Notes: a model not told the origin generated them from the sequence alone. 47,774 nt of DNA from an uncultured Methylococcaceae bacterium (GCA_903859415.1 CAIOMN010000170.1:1-47774); one strand, 5' to 3'. Counted from the first letter of the stretch, positions 9,110 through 17,429 are shown. Numbers and translations are program-made.

Positions 9110-10437
9110 TGGCTAAGGCAAATTCAAGTGCTTATGTAGAGCGCTATGCTGATGTTGCCTCTTCATTGTGTGGGCAAACCGTGCCTTGGTTGCAACAGCA
9201 GCGTGCAGACGCAATCTTGCAGTTCACTGAATATGGATTCCCTGCTATACGTGATGAAGACTGGCGTTACACAAATGTTTCCGTCCTTGATAAGCAACAT
9301 TTTGCGATGGCTCAGAAGAGCGTCTCGGCTGTTATAACGGCTGATTGGTTAAAGGCTTATCAGTTGGTTGATGCCTGGTCATTGGTATTGGTCGATGGCT
9401 ATTTTTCAGCAGAGCACTCTGTGTTGGCCGATTTGCCAGAGGGTGTTACGGTTATGAGTCTGGCCAAAGCTTTGCAAGACGCACAGTACGCTACTGTGTT
9501 AGAAGGGAAGATTAACGGTGCTGTAAGCCAAGATGAGAACGGTTTTGTTGCCTTTAATGGGGCTTATTTTGTTGATGGTGTGCTGATTCATGTGCCGGCA
9601 AAGCTTCAAGTGTCGAAGCCAATACAGGTGCTGCATATCGCTACGCAAGAATTAACAGCGATCAATACACGCTCAGTCATAGTGGCTGATGAGTTGTCTG
9701 AGGTGCAGTTAATTGAAACCTTTGCAGGTTTAGAGTGTGCTTATTTGTCTGTCGCCGTGACAGAAGTGTTTGTCGGGCAAAATGCCAATGTTACCCTTCA
9801 TAAGGTGCAGGTGGAGTCTGAAAAGGCGATTCATTTTGGCGGGACGTATGTTAAACAAGCCCGAGATGCGCGTTTTCGCCATGATAACTTTGCTTTGGGT
9901 GGTGTGTTAGTCCGTAGTGATGTGCATACGGATTTAGATTACGCATCTGAATGTGAGTTAAATGGTCTGTATTTAGGTGTTAAGCGCCAACATATAGATA
10001 ATCATACCAGGATCAATCATTTAAAGCCCCACGGTATCAGTCGCCAATTATACAAGGGCGTATTGGATGATAGAGCGAGAGGGGTTTTTCAGGGTCGAGT
10101 TGTGGTGGCAGAAGATGCGCAGAAAACGGATTCGCAAATGAATAATCGCAATCTGTTGTTATCGAGTGATGCTGAGGCCGATACAAAGCCGCAATTAGAG
10201 ATTTATGCGGACGATGTAAAGTGCGCACATGGCGTGACTGTAGGGCAGTTAGATGAAAAATCTATTTTTTATCTCCAGTCTCGTTGTGTCGATGAAGAAA
10301 CTGCGCGTAACATGCTCACCTTTGCGTTTGCTAATGAAATGGTGGATAAGGTTAAGATTAAAAGTTTGCATGATTTAATTTTGGGGCAAGTGTTAACACG
10401 CTTTCCACAGGAAGGAATCAATAAGGAGTGGCTATGA
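9109..10437 (+). CDS. sufD: Fe-S cluster assembly protein SufD
   Basis: 442 residues. SufD is the SufB paralogue that completes SufBC2D and helps bring in iron. Typical features: the N-terminal YGFPAIRDEDWRYTN, VVADELSEVQLIETF in the middle, and the late GVFQGRVVVAEDAQKTDSQMNNRN and VKCAHGVTVGQLDE. The His in the CAHG motif matches the conserved metal-site residue of the family. N- and C-terminal helical parts diverge from enterobacterial SufD, as usual. It overlaps sufC by one base and sufS by four (ATGA). Confidence 0.96.
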   Translation: MAKANSSAYVERYADVASSLCGQTVPWLQQQRADAILQFTEYGFPAIRDEDWRYTNVSVLDKQHFAMAQKSVSAVITADWLKAYQLVDAWSLVLVDGYFSAEHSVLADLPEGVTVMSLAKALQDAQYATVLEGKINGAVSQDENGFVAFNGAYFVDGVLIHVPAKLQVSKPIQVLHIATQELTAINTRSVIVADELSEVQLIETFAGLECAYLSVAVTEVFVGQNANVTLHKVQVESEKAIHFGGTYVKQARDARFRHDNFALGGVLVRSDVHTDLDYASECELNGLYLGVKRQHIDNHTRINHLKPHGISRQLYKGVLDDRARGVFQGRVVVAEDAQKTDSQMNNRNLLLSSDAEADTKPQLEIYADDVKCAHGVTVGQLDEKSIFYLQSRCVDEETARNMLTFAFANEMVDKVKIKSLHDLILGQVLTRFPQEGINKEWL

Positions 10438-11657
10438 CCGTGTTTGATGTAGAGAAAATACGCCAGGATTTTCCTATCCTGAAGGAAAAGATTCGCGGTA
10501 AGGATCTGGTTTATTTAGATAATGCAGCGACGTGTCAAAAGCCGCAAGCCGTTATCGATAGTATTGTGCAGGTTTATAGTCATGATTATGCCAATGTGCA
10601 TCGTGGCGTGCATACCTTAAGTGTACGTTCTACCGATAAATTTGAAGCGGCACGCACTAAAGTAAAAGAGTTTATTAATGCAGCGAGTGACAAAGAAATT
10701 ATCTTTGTGAAAGGCGCTACAGAAGCGGTCAATTTAGTCGCTCAGACCTATGGTAAGGCGAATATTAAAGCCGGTGATGAGATTGTGATTACCGCAATGG
10801 AGCATCATTCCAATATTGTGCCTTGGCAAATGTTGTGTGAGCAAACAGGGTCCGTGTTAAGAGTGGCGCCGATTAATCAAACGGGTGAGTTAATCTTTGC
10901 CGAGTTTGAGCAATTGCTGAATGAAAAGACAAAATTAGTTGCAGTAGTGCATATGTCGAATGCATTGGGAACTATTAATCCGGTCAAGGCGATTATTGAG
11001 GCGGCGCATTCAAAGAATATCCCTGTGTTGTTGGATGGTGCTCAAGCTATTCCGCATATAGCAGTGGATGTACAAGCCTTAGATTGTGATTTTTATGTGT
11101 TCTCTGGGCATAAGTTATATGCGCCTACGGGTACGGGCGTATTGTATGGAAAACAAGCGTTATTAGAAGTCATGCCTCCGTATCAGGGCGGTGGAGATAT
11201 GATTCGTAAGGTCACCTTTACTGAGACTGAATACAATACTTTGCCGTACAAATTTGAAGCAGGTACACCTAATATCGCGGATGTGATTGGTTTAGGTGCG
11301 GCTATTGATTATATCAATGCGATTGGAATGCCAGCGATTGCCGCTCATGAAGCCGAGTTATTGGATTATGCGACTACAAAAGCCCGTACTATTAAAGGTT
11401 TAAGAATCATTGGTGAAGCTGAAGAGAAGGGTGCGATTTTGTCCTTTGTGCTGGATAAAATTCATCCGCATGATATTGGTACTATGCTTGATAGTTTAGG
11501 TATTGCTATCAGGGCGGGACATCATTGTGCGATGCCGGTGATGGATTTTTATAATGTTCCTGCAACAGCAAGAGCTTCATTTGCACTGTATAATACCCGT
11601 CAAGAAATTGATGTATTAATGAATGGCATAGAATCTTTGATTGAGGTATTTGGCTAA
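10434..11657 (+). CDS. sufS: Cysteine desulfurase SufS
   Basis: 407 residues, group II class V aminotransferase fold. It takes sulfur from cysteine via PLP and an active-site cysteine persulfide. The PLP lysine is about residue 227 (FSGHKLYAPTGTG) and the catalytic cysteine is about 365 (GHHCAMPVM). The start at 10434 is picked because AAGGAG is 7 bases upstream and it overlaps the sufD stop as ATGA; the ORF can be extended to a GTG two codons earlier. The partner for sulfur transfer here is SufU (next gene), as no sufE is present. Confidence 0.96.
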   Translation: MTVFDVEKIRQDFPILKEKIRGKDLVYLDNAATCQKPQAVIDSIVQVYSHDYANVHRGVHTLSVRSTDKFEAARTKVKEFINAASDKEIIFVKGATEAVNLVAQTYGKANIKAGDEIVITAMEHHSNIVPWQMLCEQTGSVLRVAPINQTGELIFAEFEQLLNEKTKLVAVVHMSNALGTINPVKAIIEAAHSKNIPVLLDGAQAIPHIAVDVQALDCDFYVFSGHKLYAPTGTGVLYGKQALLEVMPPYQGGGDMIRKVTFTETEYNTLPYKFEAGTPNIADVIGLGAAIDYINAIGMPAIAAHEAELLDYATTKARTIKGLRIIGEAEEKGAILSFVLDKIHPHDIGTMLDSLGIAIRAGHHCAMPVMDFYNVPATARASFALYNTRQEIDVLMNGIESLIEVFG

Positions 11658-12109
11658 TGTTTGATGATTTACGTGATCTTTATCAAGAGGTTATTTTTGA
11701 CCATAATCGTAATCCAAGAAATTTTCGAGTCATCGATGATGCGGATAGAAAGGTAGAGGGTTTTAATCCTTTATGTGGTGATCGTCTGACCTTGTATTTG
11801 AAAATGGACGGGGATGTCATTACAGATGCCAGTTTTCAAGGTTCAGGTTGTGCAATTTCAACGGCTTCTGTGTCATTGATGACTGAGATCATTAAGGGTA
11901 AAACTGAGCAAGAGGCTGATGCTTTGTTTAAGCAATTTCATGAGATGACTACGGGCAAAGATGAGCATTTTAATCTCGAAGCGATTGGTAAGTTGGCAGT
12001 TTTAGCCGGTGTTCGGGAATATCCAGCAAGAGTTAAATGTGCGACTTTGGCTTGGCATACCTTAGATGCAGCATTAAAAAATCAACAACAAGCCATTTCA
12101 ACCGAATGA
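11657..12109 (+). CDS. sufU: SufU, sulfur acceptor/zinc-dependent transfer protein
   Basis: 150 residues, IscU-like fold. The three conserved cysteines are at 40 (FNPLCGD), 65 (GSGCAIS) and 128 (VKCATLAW), with the Asp after the first Cys. The insert between the second and third cysteines is the mark of SufU against IscU. In the well-studied Bacillus protein these residues bind zinc and SufU takes the persulfide from SufS. The start overlaps the sufS stop (TAATG). Having SufU in a gammaproteobacterial suf operon, in place of SufE, is typical of several methanotrophs but differs from E. coli. Confidence 0.93.
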   Translation: MFDDLRDLYQEVIFDHNRNPRNFRVIDDADRKVEGFNPLCGDRLTLYLKMDGDVITDASFQGSGCAISTASVSLMTEIIKGKTEQEADALFKQFHEMTTGKDEHFNLEAIGKLAVLAGVREYPARVKCATLAWHTLDAALKNQQQAISTE

Positions 12110-12174
12110 TCCTTATTGTTTGTTAGTCTGTGTTTGACAGACTCTCGTTCTGAGGATTTAGAGTTTTCTGAGAA

Positions 12175-12942
12175 ATGGATAAATATAGCGGAAAATTAGC
12201 GGTCTTGTGTCAAAGTTTAAGCGATAAAGAAAGGTCACAAGAGTTAGCAGATAGATTGGATGTGCCTTTGTATGGGTTTGTAGGCAAAGAGTGTCCAGAG
12301 AGTTTTTTTTTAAGTTGGCGTGATGGTTGTCTAAAGTTATTAGATAAGGAGTTGCTTAAAAAAGGCGGTTTAGTGGTAGATATTGAGCCGCGTAATGGAG
12401 AGCAGCGTTCCTGGCCTGCGCCAAAGCAAGATGCGTTGGCGCAAGCTTTAGGGCGAAAGACCAAAACAGTCGTCGATGCAACCACGGGATGGGGGCAAGA
12501 CAGCTTACATATATTTCGTATGGGGTATGACTTGCTGTGCATTGAGCGATCACCGGTGATGGCAGAGTTGCTCTGTGATGGGTTTAATCGATTGCTTGCT
12601 GAAGACTGGATTCAGACGTTAAAACTACAGCCGCCTCAATTGTTGCGAGGAAACGCTATTGAGTTGTTGCAGACATTAAATACGCTTCCTGATTGTATTT
12701 ATCTTGATCCTATGTTCCCACCTAAGCGTAAGAAGTCTGCGTTAGCAAAAAAATCAATGGTAGTATTGCGCGATTTGTTAGGTGATGATCAAGATAGGGA
12801 GCAGCTTTTTGAGGTTGCTTTAAAAGTGTCAGGAAAAAGGGTGGTCGTAAAGAGTCCAGATTATGCAGAGCCATTGGGTGGAAAGCCGAGTGAAAGTTAT
12901 CAGGGTAAGTTATTAAGGTATGATGTTTATCTTAAAAATTAA
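12175..12942 (+). CDS. rsmJ: 16S rRNA (guanine-1516-N2) methyltransferase RsmJ
   Basis: 255 residues. A SAM-dependent methyltransferase with a Rossmann glycine motif (VVDATTGWGQD, about residues 97-107) and the diagnostic catalytic loop YLDPMFPPKRKKSALAKK near residue 180. It ends in the conserved KSPDYAEPL and the YQGKLLRYDVYL strand. It would methylate G1516 in 16S rRNA. It lies 66 bases behind sufU and 73 bases before the Rieske ferredoxin gene on the same strand, so it may be read from the suf promoter, though no functional link to Fe-S assembly is known. The N-terminal domain is short but of normal length for RsmJ. Confidence 0.93.
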   Translation: MDKYSGKLAVLCQSLSDKERSQELADRLDVPLYGFVGKECPESFFLSWRDGCLKLLDKELLKKGGLVVDIEPRNGEQRSWPAPKQDALAQALGRKTKTVVDATTGWGQDSLHIFRMGYDLLCIERSPVMAELLCDGFNRLLAEDWIQTLKLQPPQLLRGNAIELLQTLNTLPDCIYLDPMFPPKRKKSALAKKSMVVLRDLLGDDQDREQLFEVALKVSGKRVVVKSPDYAEPLGGKPSESYQGKLLRYDVYLKN

Positions 12943-13014
12943 TGAGATTTTCTAATTATTTGAGTTTTAGAATATGGTTTTGAGCGTTAGAGAATTAAGT
13001 TTGGGGTTTGGGGA

Positions 13015-13326
13015 ATGTCTGATTGGAAAGATGTAGACGCTGAATTGTCTTTAATAGACGGCGAAAATATTGTGGTTGATGTCGATGGGGTTGACGTTGC
13101 AGTGTTTAGAGTAAATGGTGGGGTTTATGCCATTCAGGATGTTTGCTCTCATGATGGCGGAGAAATTGCAAGCGGGGTGATAGAGGGTGAAGAAATTATT
13201 TGTCCTCGTCATGGTGCTCGCTTTTGTATTAAAACAGGCAAGGTGACTGGGCCGCCAGCATATGAAGATATTCCTTGTTATACAGTGCGTATTGAAAATG
13301 GACGTATTCAAGTCAAATTAATTTGA
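13015..13326 (+). CDS. Rieske [2Fe-2S] ferredoxin
   Basis: 103 residues, a single soluble Rieske domain. Cluster ligands are Cys44-x-His46 (VCSHDGG) and Cys63-x2-His66 (CPRHGARF). The protein resembles the ferredoxin part of non-heme ring oxygenases, and small Rieske proteins of this type are often found at the end of proteobacterial suf operons. It probably shuttles electrons for Fe-S assembly or for an oxygenase; no reductase lies beside it, and the Rieske oxygenase of this window is 23 kb away. It has no signal peptide, so it is cytoplasmic. Confidence 0.92.
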   Translation: MSDWKDVDAELSLIDGENIVVDVDGVDVAVFRVNGGVYAIQDVCSHDGGEIASGVIEGEEIICPRHGARFCIKTGKVTGPPAYEDIPCYTVRIENGRIQVKLI

Positions 13327-13367
13327 GCTTATAATGTTCATGCCAAAATATAAAATGTCCATCAAAC

Positions 13368-13416
13368 AACCAGTTGATCTGCACAAAGCTAAAGAATGTA
13401 AGCTGCTCAACTGGTT
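13368..13416. repeat. 10-bp inverted repeat between convergent genes
   Basis: AACCAGTTGA (13368-13377) and TCAACTGGTT (13407-13416) are perfect complements with a 29-base spacer. It lies between the ferredoxin gene and the convergent hypothetical gene. There is no T-run; it may be a weak bidirectional terminator. Confidence 0.4.
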
Positions 13417-13455
13417 AATCATTATCAACTGTTAAGTCCAAATTAATACAGTAGA

Positions 13456-13893
13456 TCACATATCCTTAAAGCCAGAAACCCCAATAATAGACCAATTGCT
13501 AAAATCTATAGCTCCCTCTTCGTTATCTCCGTTGTTGTAAGTTATGCGGCAAGCATATTTCTTTTTAGTTGTGTCTGCTTTGTCATTTGTAACGGTAAAT
13601 TCAGCGCTAATAAGATACTGATAATTGCCAAGTGTCCATGCATTTAGAGGCTTTTCAGGAAAAATAACAGTTTTGTCGGTGCCAAGTTCATCTTTGATGT
13701 AATTATTGCAGTGCATGAAGGCTAAGTTTGATAACGGAGTAGTTATAGGAACTTGACTAGATTGGTCTTTGCTATTAACCAGAAAAAGATCCGATGCAAC
13801 AACTTTATAAACGAAAGGCATTATGAGTTTATATTGACTTAAAAAAAGTATGGCAAGTCCGGCGATGAATATTAATGTTCTGTATTTTTGCAT
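13456..13893 (-). CDS. Small membrane-anchored protein of unknown function
   Basis: 145 residues with one N-terminal hydrophobic helix at about residues 8-28 (LIFIAGLAILFLSQYKLIMPF); the remainder is a polar, strand-rich domain presumably in the periplasm. Two cysteines (FMHCNNY, YACRIT) could pair. I do not recognise a family. A C-terminal segment YACRITYNNGDNEEGAIDF resembles the short beta sheets of small secreted domains, without a firm match. It is transcribed away from pmoC; the 290 bases between the two starts hold the pmo promoter. Reading frame and codon use look real, but no function can be offered. Confidence 0.6.
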   Translation of the reverse strand: MQKYRTLIFIAGLAILFLSQYKLIMPFVYKVVASDLFLVNSKDQSSQVPITTPLSNLAFMHCNNYIKDELGTDKTVIFPEKPLNAWTLGNYQYLISAEFTVTNDKADTTKKKYACRITYNNGDNEEGAIDFSNWSIIGVSGFKDM

Positions 13894-14033
13894 TTGATTT
13901 TAAATCCTGCTAGTAGGTGGTATATCGCAGCTTATTGATAGGTATTCTAACAGAAATGAGGTTATTTGGATGAGGTAAATTTAAGGGTCTCTATCGTGTA
14001 AAATGAAAAATTTAGTTGTTAGCTCTTTTTGAC

Positions 14034-14061
14034 TTGACAAGGTTAAATGAGATGGTAGACT
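14034..14061 (+). promoter_or_regulatory. Promoter of the pmoCAB operon
   Basis: A consensus TTGACA (14034-14039), 16 bases, then TAGACT (14056-14061). Transcription would begin near 14068 and give a leader of about 115 bases. The leader contains a TTCAGG/CCTGAA hairpin (14091-14113) and an unusual T8 run just before the ribosome site AGGAGGT (14173-14179). The -35 box is perfect and the -10 matches at four of six positions. Confidence 0.7.
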
Positions 14062-14183
14062 GATAACTCACTAAATTGACTTGGTGGTATTTCAGGGTAA
14101 CTTTAATCCTGAAGTGGGAAAAGGGAATACTATAGAGTCCTGATCGATAGATTGGGGTTTTTTTTAATTTTTAGGAGGTAGAA

Positions 14184-14936
14184 ATGGCAGCTACAACTGA
14201 ATCAGTGAAAGCTGATGCTGCGGAAGCACCGCTGTTAAATGTAAAAAACTTAGTACTTGGCTCCTTGCTATATATCATATTCTACGGCTGGGTTCGTTGG
14301 TATGAAGGCGTATATGGCTGGTCAGCTGGTCTTGATTCATTCGCACCTGAGTTCGAAACTTACTGGATGAACTTTTTGTACATCGAGTTCGTTTTAGAAG
14401 TATCTACTGCAGGTATTCTGTGGGGTTACTTATGGAAATCTCGTGATCGTAAAGTATTATCAATCACTCCAAGAGAAGAGTTAAGAAGACACTTTACTCA
14501 TTGGACTTGGTTGGTATGCTACGCTTGGGCTATTTATTATGGCGCAAGTTACTTTACTGAACAAGATGGTACTTGGCATCAAACTATCGTTCGTGATACT
14601 GACTTTACTCCAAGTCACATCATCGAATTCTATTTGAGCTACCCAATCTACATCATCACAGGTGGTGCGGCTTTCTTATATGCTAAAACTAGATTGCCAG
14701 CTTATCAAAAAGGTTTGCCTCTTCAATACTTGGTTTCAGTAGTTGGTCCTTTCATGATCTTACCTAATGTTGGTTTGAATGAATGGGGTCATACTTTCTG
14801 GTTCATGGAAGAGTTGTTTGTTGCTCCTTTACATTACGGCTTCGTATTCTTCGGATGGGCTGCTTTAGGTGTACTAGGTGTGGTAAATATAGAAGTTGCT
14901 TCAATCAGCAAGCTTCTGAAAAAAGACTTAGCTTAA
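14184..14936 (+). CDS. pmoC: Particulate methane monooxygenase subunit C
   Basis: 250 residues, an integral membrane subunit with about six hydrophobic helices. The CuC-site ligands of the Methylococcus enzyme are all present: Asp128 and His132 (QDGTWH) and His145 (DFTPSH). The CuD-site ligands are also present: Asn199 and His203 (LNEWGH) and His217 (APLH). PmoC, with PmoA and PmoB, oxidises methane to methanol in intracytoplasmic membranes, and recent structural work places the likely active copper in PmoC. It is the first gene of the operon, behind a strong AGGAGGT ribosome site. The protein is close to those of type I methanotrophs and lacks signs of divergence toward AmoC or Pxm. Confidence 0.98.
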   Translation: MAATTESVKADAAEAPLLNVKNLVLGSLLYIIFYGWVRWYEGVYGWSAGLDSFAPEFETYWMNFLYIEFVLEVSTAGILWGYLWKSRDRKVLSITPREELRRHFTHWTWLVCYAWAIYYGASYFTEQDGTWHQTIVRDTDFTPSHIIEFYLSYPIYIITGGAAFLYAKTRLPAYQKGLPLQYLVSVVGPFMILPNVGLNEWGHTFWFMEELFVAPLHYGFVFFGWAALGVLGVVNIEVASISKLLKKDLA

Positions 14937-14967
14937 TTTAAGTCTAGGCTGTAATAACTATCTCCTA

Positions 14968-14998
14968 GCGGTTCCGTCACTTTTCACGGCGGAACTGC
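14968..14998 (+). repeat. Hairpin between pmoC and pmoA
   Basis: GCGGTTCCG pairs with CGGAACTGC (one G-T pair) around a 13-base loop. There is no T-run, so it is not a plain terminator. It may stabilise the upstream or downstream mRNA and tune PmoC:PmoA dosage. Confidence 0.6.
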
Positions 14999-15051
14999 AA
15001 AGAATGATAGTCATTAATAAAAATAATTTAAATCCTTTAGGAGGTAAGCTA

Positions 15052-15795
15052 ATGAGCGCATCTCAATCAGCTGTACGTTCACGCGCTGAAGCAGTAAAAG
15101 TTTCTCGCACGTTCGATTGGCTAATTTTGTTTACATTGTTCTTCGTTGTACTTGGTGGTTATCACATTCACTATATGTTAACTGGTGGTGACTGGGATTT
15201 CTGGACTGACTGGAAAGATAGACGTCTATGGGTAACTGTAGCTCCAATCGTTTCAATCACTTTCCCTGCTGCTGTTCAAGCATGTTTATGGTGGCGTTAC
15301 CGTTTACCTTTCGGTGCGGTAGTTTGTATTTTAGGTCTTCTTTTAGGTGAGTGGATCAACAGATACTTGAATTTCTGGGGTTGGACTTATTTCCCAGTAA
15401 ACTTCTGCTTCCCATCAAACTTGATGCCAGGCGCAATCGTTCTTGATGCTGTTTTATTGTTAACTGGTAGTATGACTGTTACTGCTGTTATCGGTGGTAT
15501 GGCATGGGGTCTTTTGTTCTATCCAGGTAACTGGCCAATCATTGCTCCATTACATGTACCAGTTGAATACAACGGTATGATGATGACTTTGGCTGACTTA
15601 CAAGGTTACCACTATGTTAGAACTGGTACTCCTGAATACATCAGAATGGTTGAAAAAGGTACATTAAGAACTTTCGGTAAAGACGTTGCTCCTGTATCAG
15701 CGTTCTTCTCTGCTTTCGTGAGTATCTTAATATATTTCTTGTGGCACTTCTTTGGTCAATGGTTTGCGTCAACAAAATTTGTTGAAGCTGCATAA
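15052..15795 (+). CDS. pmoA: Particulate methane monooxygenase subunit A
   Basis: 247 residues, a polytopic membrane protein. The two regions used as universal PmoA landmarks are visible: GGDWDFWTDWKDRR near residues 42-55, and NGMMMTLADLQGYHYVRTGT further on. The phylogenetic marker stretch suggests type I (gammaproteobacterial) PmoA, not AmoA or PxmA. The start at 15052 is chosen because TAGGAGG lies about 8 bases upstream; an in-frame ATG at 15004 has no ribosome site. It packs against PmoB and PmoC; its own metal role is doubtful in current structures. It is 115 bases behind pmoC and 107 bases before pmoB. Confidence 0.99.
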   Translation: MSASQSAVRSRAEAVKVSRTFDWLILFTLFFVVLGGYHIHYMLTGGDWDFWTDWKDRRLWVTVAPIVSITFPAAVQACLWWRYRLPFGAVVCILGLLLGEWINRYLNFWGWTYFPVNFCFPSNLMPGAIVLDAVLLLTGSMTVTAVIGGMAWGLLFYPGNWPIIAPLHVPVEYNGMMMTLADLQGYHYVRTGTPEYIRMVEKGTLRTFGKDVAPVSAFFSAFVSILIYFLWHFFGQWFASTKFVEAA

Positions 15796-15834
15796 GACAT
15801 AAGAATTGTTTCATCAAAAAATAAAAAAGACTGA

Positions 15835-15856
15835 CGGTAATAATTTAATATTACCG
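15835..15856 (+). repeat. Perfect hairpin between pmoA and pmoB
   Basis: CGGTAATA and TATTACCG are perfect 8-base complements around a 6-base loop. It is AT-rich and has no following T-run. It lies 39 bases after the pmoA stop and may protect the mRNA or set the pmoA:pmoB ratio. Confidence 0.6.
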
Positions 15857-15881
15857 CTAGATACTCAAAAAACAATAGATT

Positions 15882-15898
15882 CTCTATTATAGAGGAGG
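15882..15898 (+). promoter_or_regulatory. pmoB ribosome site partly inside a small hairpin
   Basis: CTCTA (15882-15886) pairs with TAGAG (15890-15894), and the AGGAGG ribosome site (15893-15898) begins within the right arm. The stem is only 5 base pairs with a 3-base loop, so any masking of the site would be weak. The ATG follows at 15903. Confidence 0.45.
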
Positions 15899-15902
15899 AT
15901 AT

Positions 15903-17147
15903 ATGAAAATATTAAAAGACAAGGTTGCTAAATTATCCTTTGTCGCACTGCTGATTACAATGACAGCAGCGATGTTTTACACACCAACTGCATCTGCTCA
16001 TGGTGAAAAGTCGCAAGCCGCTTTCATGCGTATGCGTACTATTCACTGGTTTGACCTGAACTGGTCAAAAGAAGAAGTGCCAGTTAATGATACAATGACA
16101 ATTTCAGGTAAATTCTTCGTGTTTTCTGGATGGCCAGAAACTGTTGATAAACCAGAAATCTCATTTTTGAACATTGGTATTCCTGGTCCTGTATTTATAC
16201 GTGCTGGATCTTGGATCGGTGGTCAATTAGTTCCTCGTTCAGTATCTTTGGAATTGGGCGAAACTTATGAGTTTAAAGTATTGTTGAAAGCACGTCGTCC
16301 AGGTGACTGGCACGTTCACACAATGTTAAACGTGAAAGGCGGTGGTCCTATCATTGGTCCAGGTAAATGGGTAACTGTTACTGGTTCAATGGGTTCATTT
16401 GTTAACCCAGTTACTACTTTAACTGGCGAAACAATTGATTTGGAAACTTATAACTTAAGTAACACTTACTTCTGGCATGCTGCATGGTACGCTGTTGGCT
16501 TACTTTGGATAGCTTACTGGGCACGTAAACCATTGTTTATCCCACGCTCAATCGCTGTTGAAGCTGGTAAAGCTGATACATTGATTACTCCAGCTGACAG
16601 AAAAGTTACTTTGGCGTTTGCTGTTGGTACTATCGCTATTATTGCTGTTTCTATGGCAAGCACTAACGAAAAGTTCCCAATTACAACTCCATTGCAAGCT
16701 GGTTTGTTACGTGGTATTAAGTCAATTCAATTACCTGTACCAACTGTTGCTGTTAAAGTTGAAGACGCTACATACCGTGTACCAGGTCGTGCGATGCAAA
16801 TGACTTTGACTATCACTAACAATGGTGATTCACCAGTTCGTTTAGGTGAATTCAACACTGCTGGTGTTCGTTTCTTAGATCCTGCTGTTGCTCAAGACGA
16901 AACAGGTTATCCTGATGACTTGTTGGCTGAAGAAGGTTTGACTGTTAGTGATAACAGTGCTATCGCTCCAGGCCAATCAAGAACAGTTCAAGTAACTGCT
17001 TCTGACGCTGCATGGGAAGTTTACCGTTTAGCTGACTTGATTTACGATCCAGATAGCCGTTTTGCTGGTTTGTTGTTCTTCTATGATGCTGCTGGAAACC
17101 GTCAATTAGTAACAATTGATGCTCCATTAATTCCAACTTTCATCTAA
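15903..17147 (+). CDS. pmoB: Particulate methane monooxygenase subunit B
   Basis: 414 residues. A signal peptide ends after TASA at residue 32, so the mature protein starts at His33. The CuB-site ligands are His33 (HGEKSQ) and the two histidines of GDWHVH, which align with His137 and His139 of Methylococcus PmoB. Two cupredoxin-like periplasmic domains flank two membrane helices (about 185-205 and 235-255). His48 of the non-conserved bis-His site is present, but the second ligand position reads Phe72 (GKFFVF) instead of His. The C-terminal cupredoxin domain (VEDATYRVPGRAMQM to IDAPLIPTF) is complete. It is the last gene of the operon, followed by a strong terminator. Confidence 0.98.
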   Translation: MKILKDKVAKLSFVALLITMTAAMFYTPTASAHGEKSQAAFMRMRTIHWFDLNWSKEEVPVNDTMTISGKFFVFSGWPETVDKPEISFLNIGIPGPVFIRAGSWIGGQLVPRSVSLELGETYEFKVLLKARRPGDWHVHTMLNVKGGGPIIGPGKWVTVTGSMGSFVNPVTTLTGETIDLETYNLSNTYFWHAAWYAVGLLWIAYWARKPLFIPRSIAVEAGKADTLITPADRKVTLAFAVGTIAIIAVSMASTNEKFPITTPLQAGLLRGIKSIQLPVPTVAVKVEDATYRVPGRAMQMTLTITNNGDSPVRLGEFNTAGVRFLDPAVAQDETGYPDDLLAEEGLTVSDNSAIAPGQSRTVQVTASDAAWEVYRLADLIYDPDSRFAGLLFFYDAAGNRQLVTIDAPLIPTFI

Positions 17148-17192
17148 TGAAAAATTAATTGACAATTTGATTGTTAATTAAGGAATTGAAGA

Positions 17193-17229
17193 CCCCTGTT
17201 ACTTGTAAGAGTAACAGGGGTTTTTTTTT
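17193..17229 (+). terminator. Strong intrinsic terminator of pmoCAB
   Basis: A perfect 10-base stem, CCCCTGTTAC (17193-17202) with GTAACAGGGG (17211-17220), an 8-base loop, then nine T. It is 46 bases after the pmoB stop. The next 200 bases, up to sucC, are AT-rich; a poor TTGATA-N17-TAGTAA promoter match (17349-17377) is the only candidate seen there. Confidence 0.95.
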
Positions 17230-17429
17230 GACTAATATTAAAGTATAGAATAATCAAAAATAAGTAGGTAATCCGAATATCTGAAATAGAAAATGATTAT
17301 CGATGGCCTTTTGTGAGAACTGGTTTAAAATGTAAATAAATAGATTAGTTGATAGTAAAAATTTAATTGTTTAGTAATAAATATAGAGCGAAACAATTCC
17401 AGATAATACCGGCCAATTAGGGGTGAGAA

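Noticed and set aside
12210-12553. Minus-strand frames over rsmJ
   Set aside because: They are open in antisense to a well-supported gene, without ribosome sites or recognisable products.
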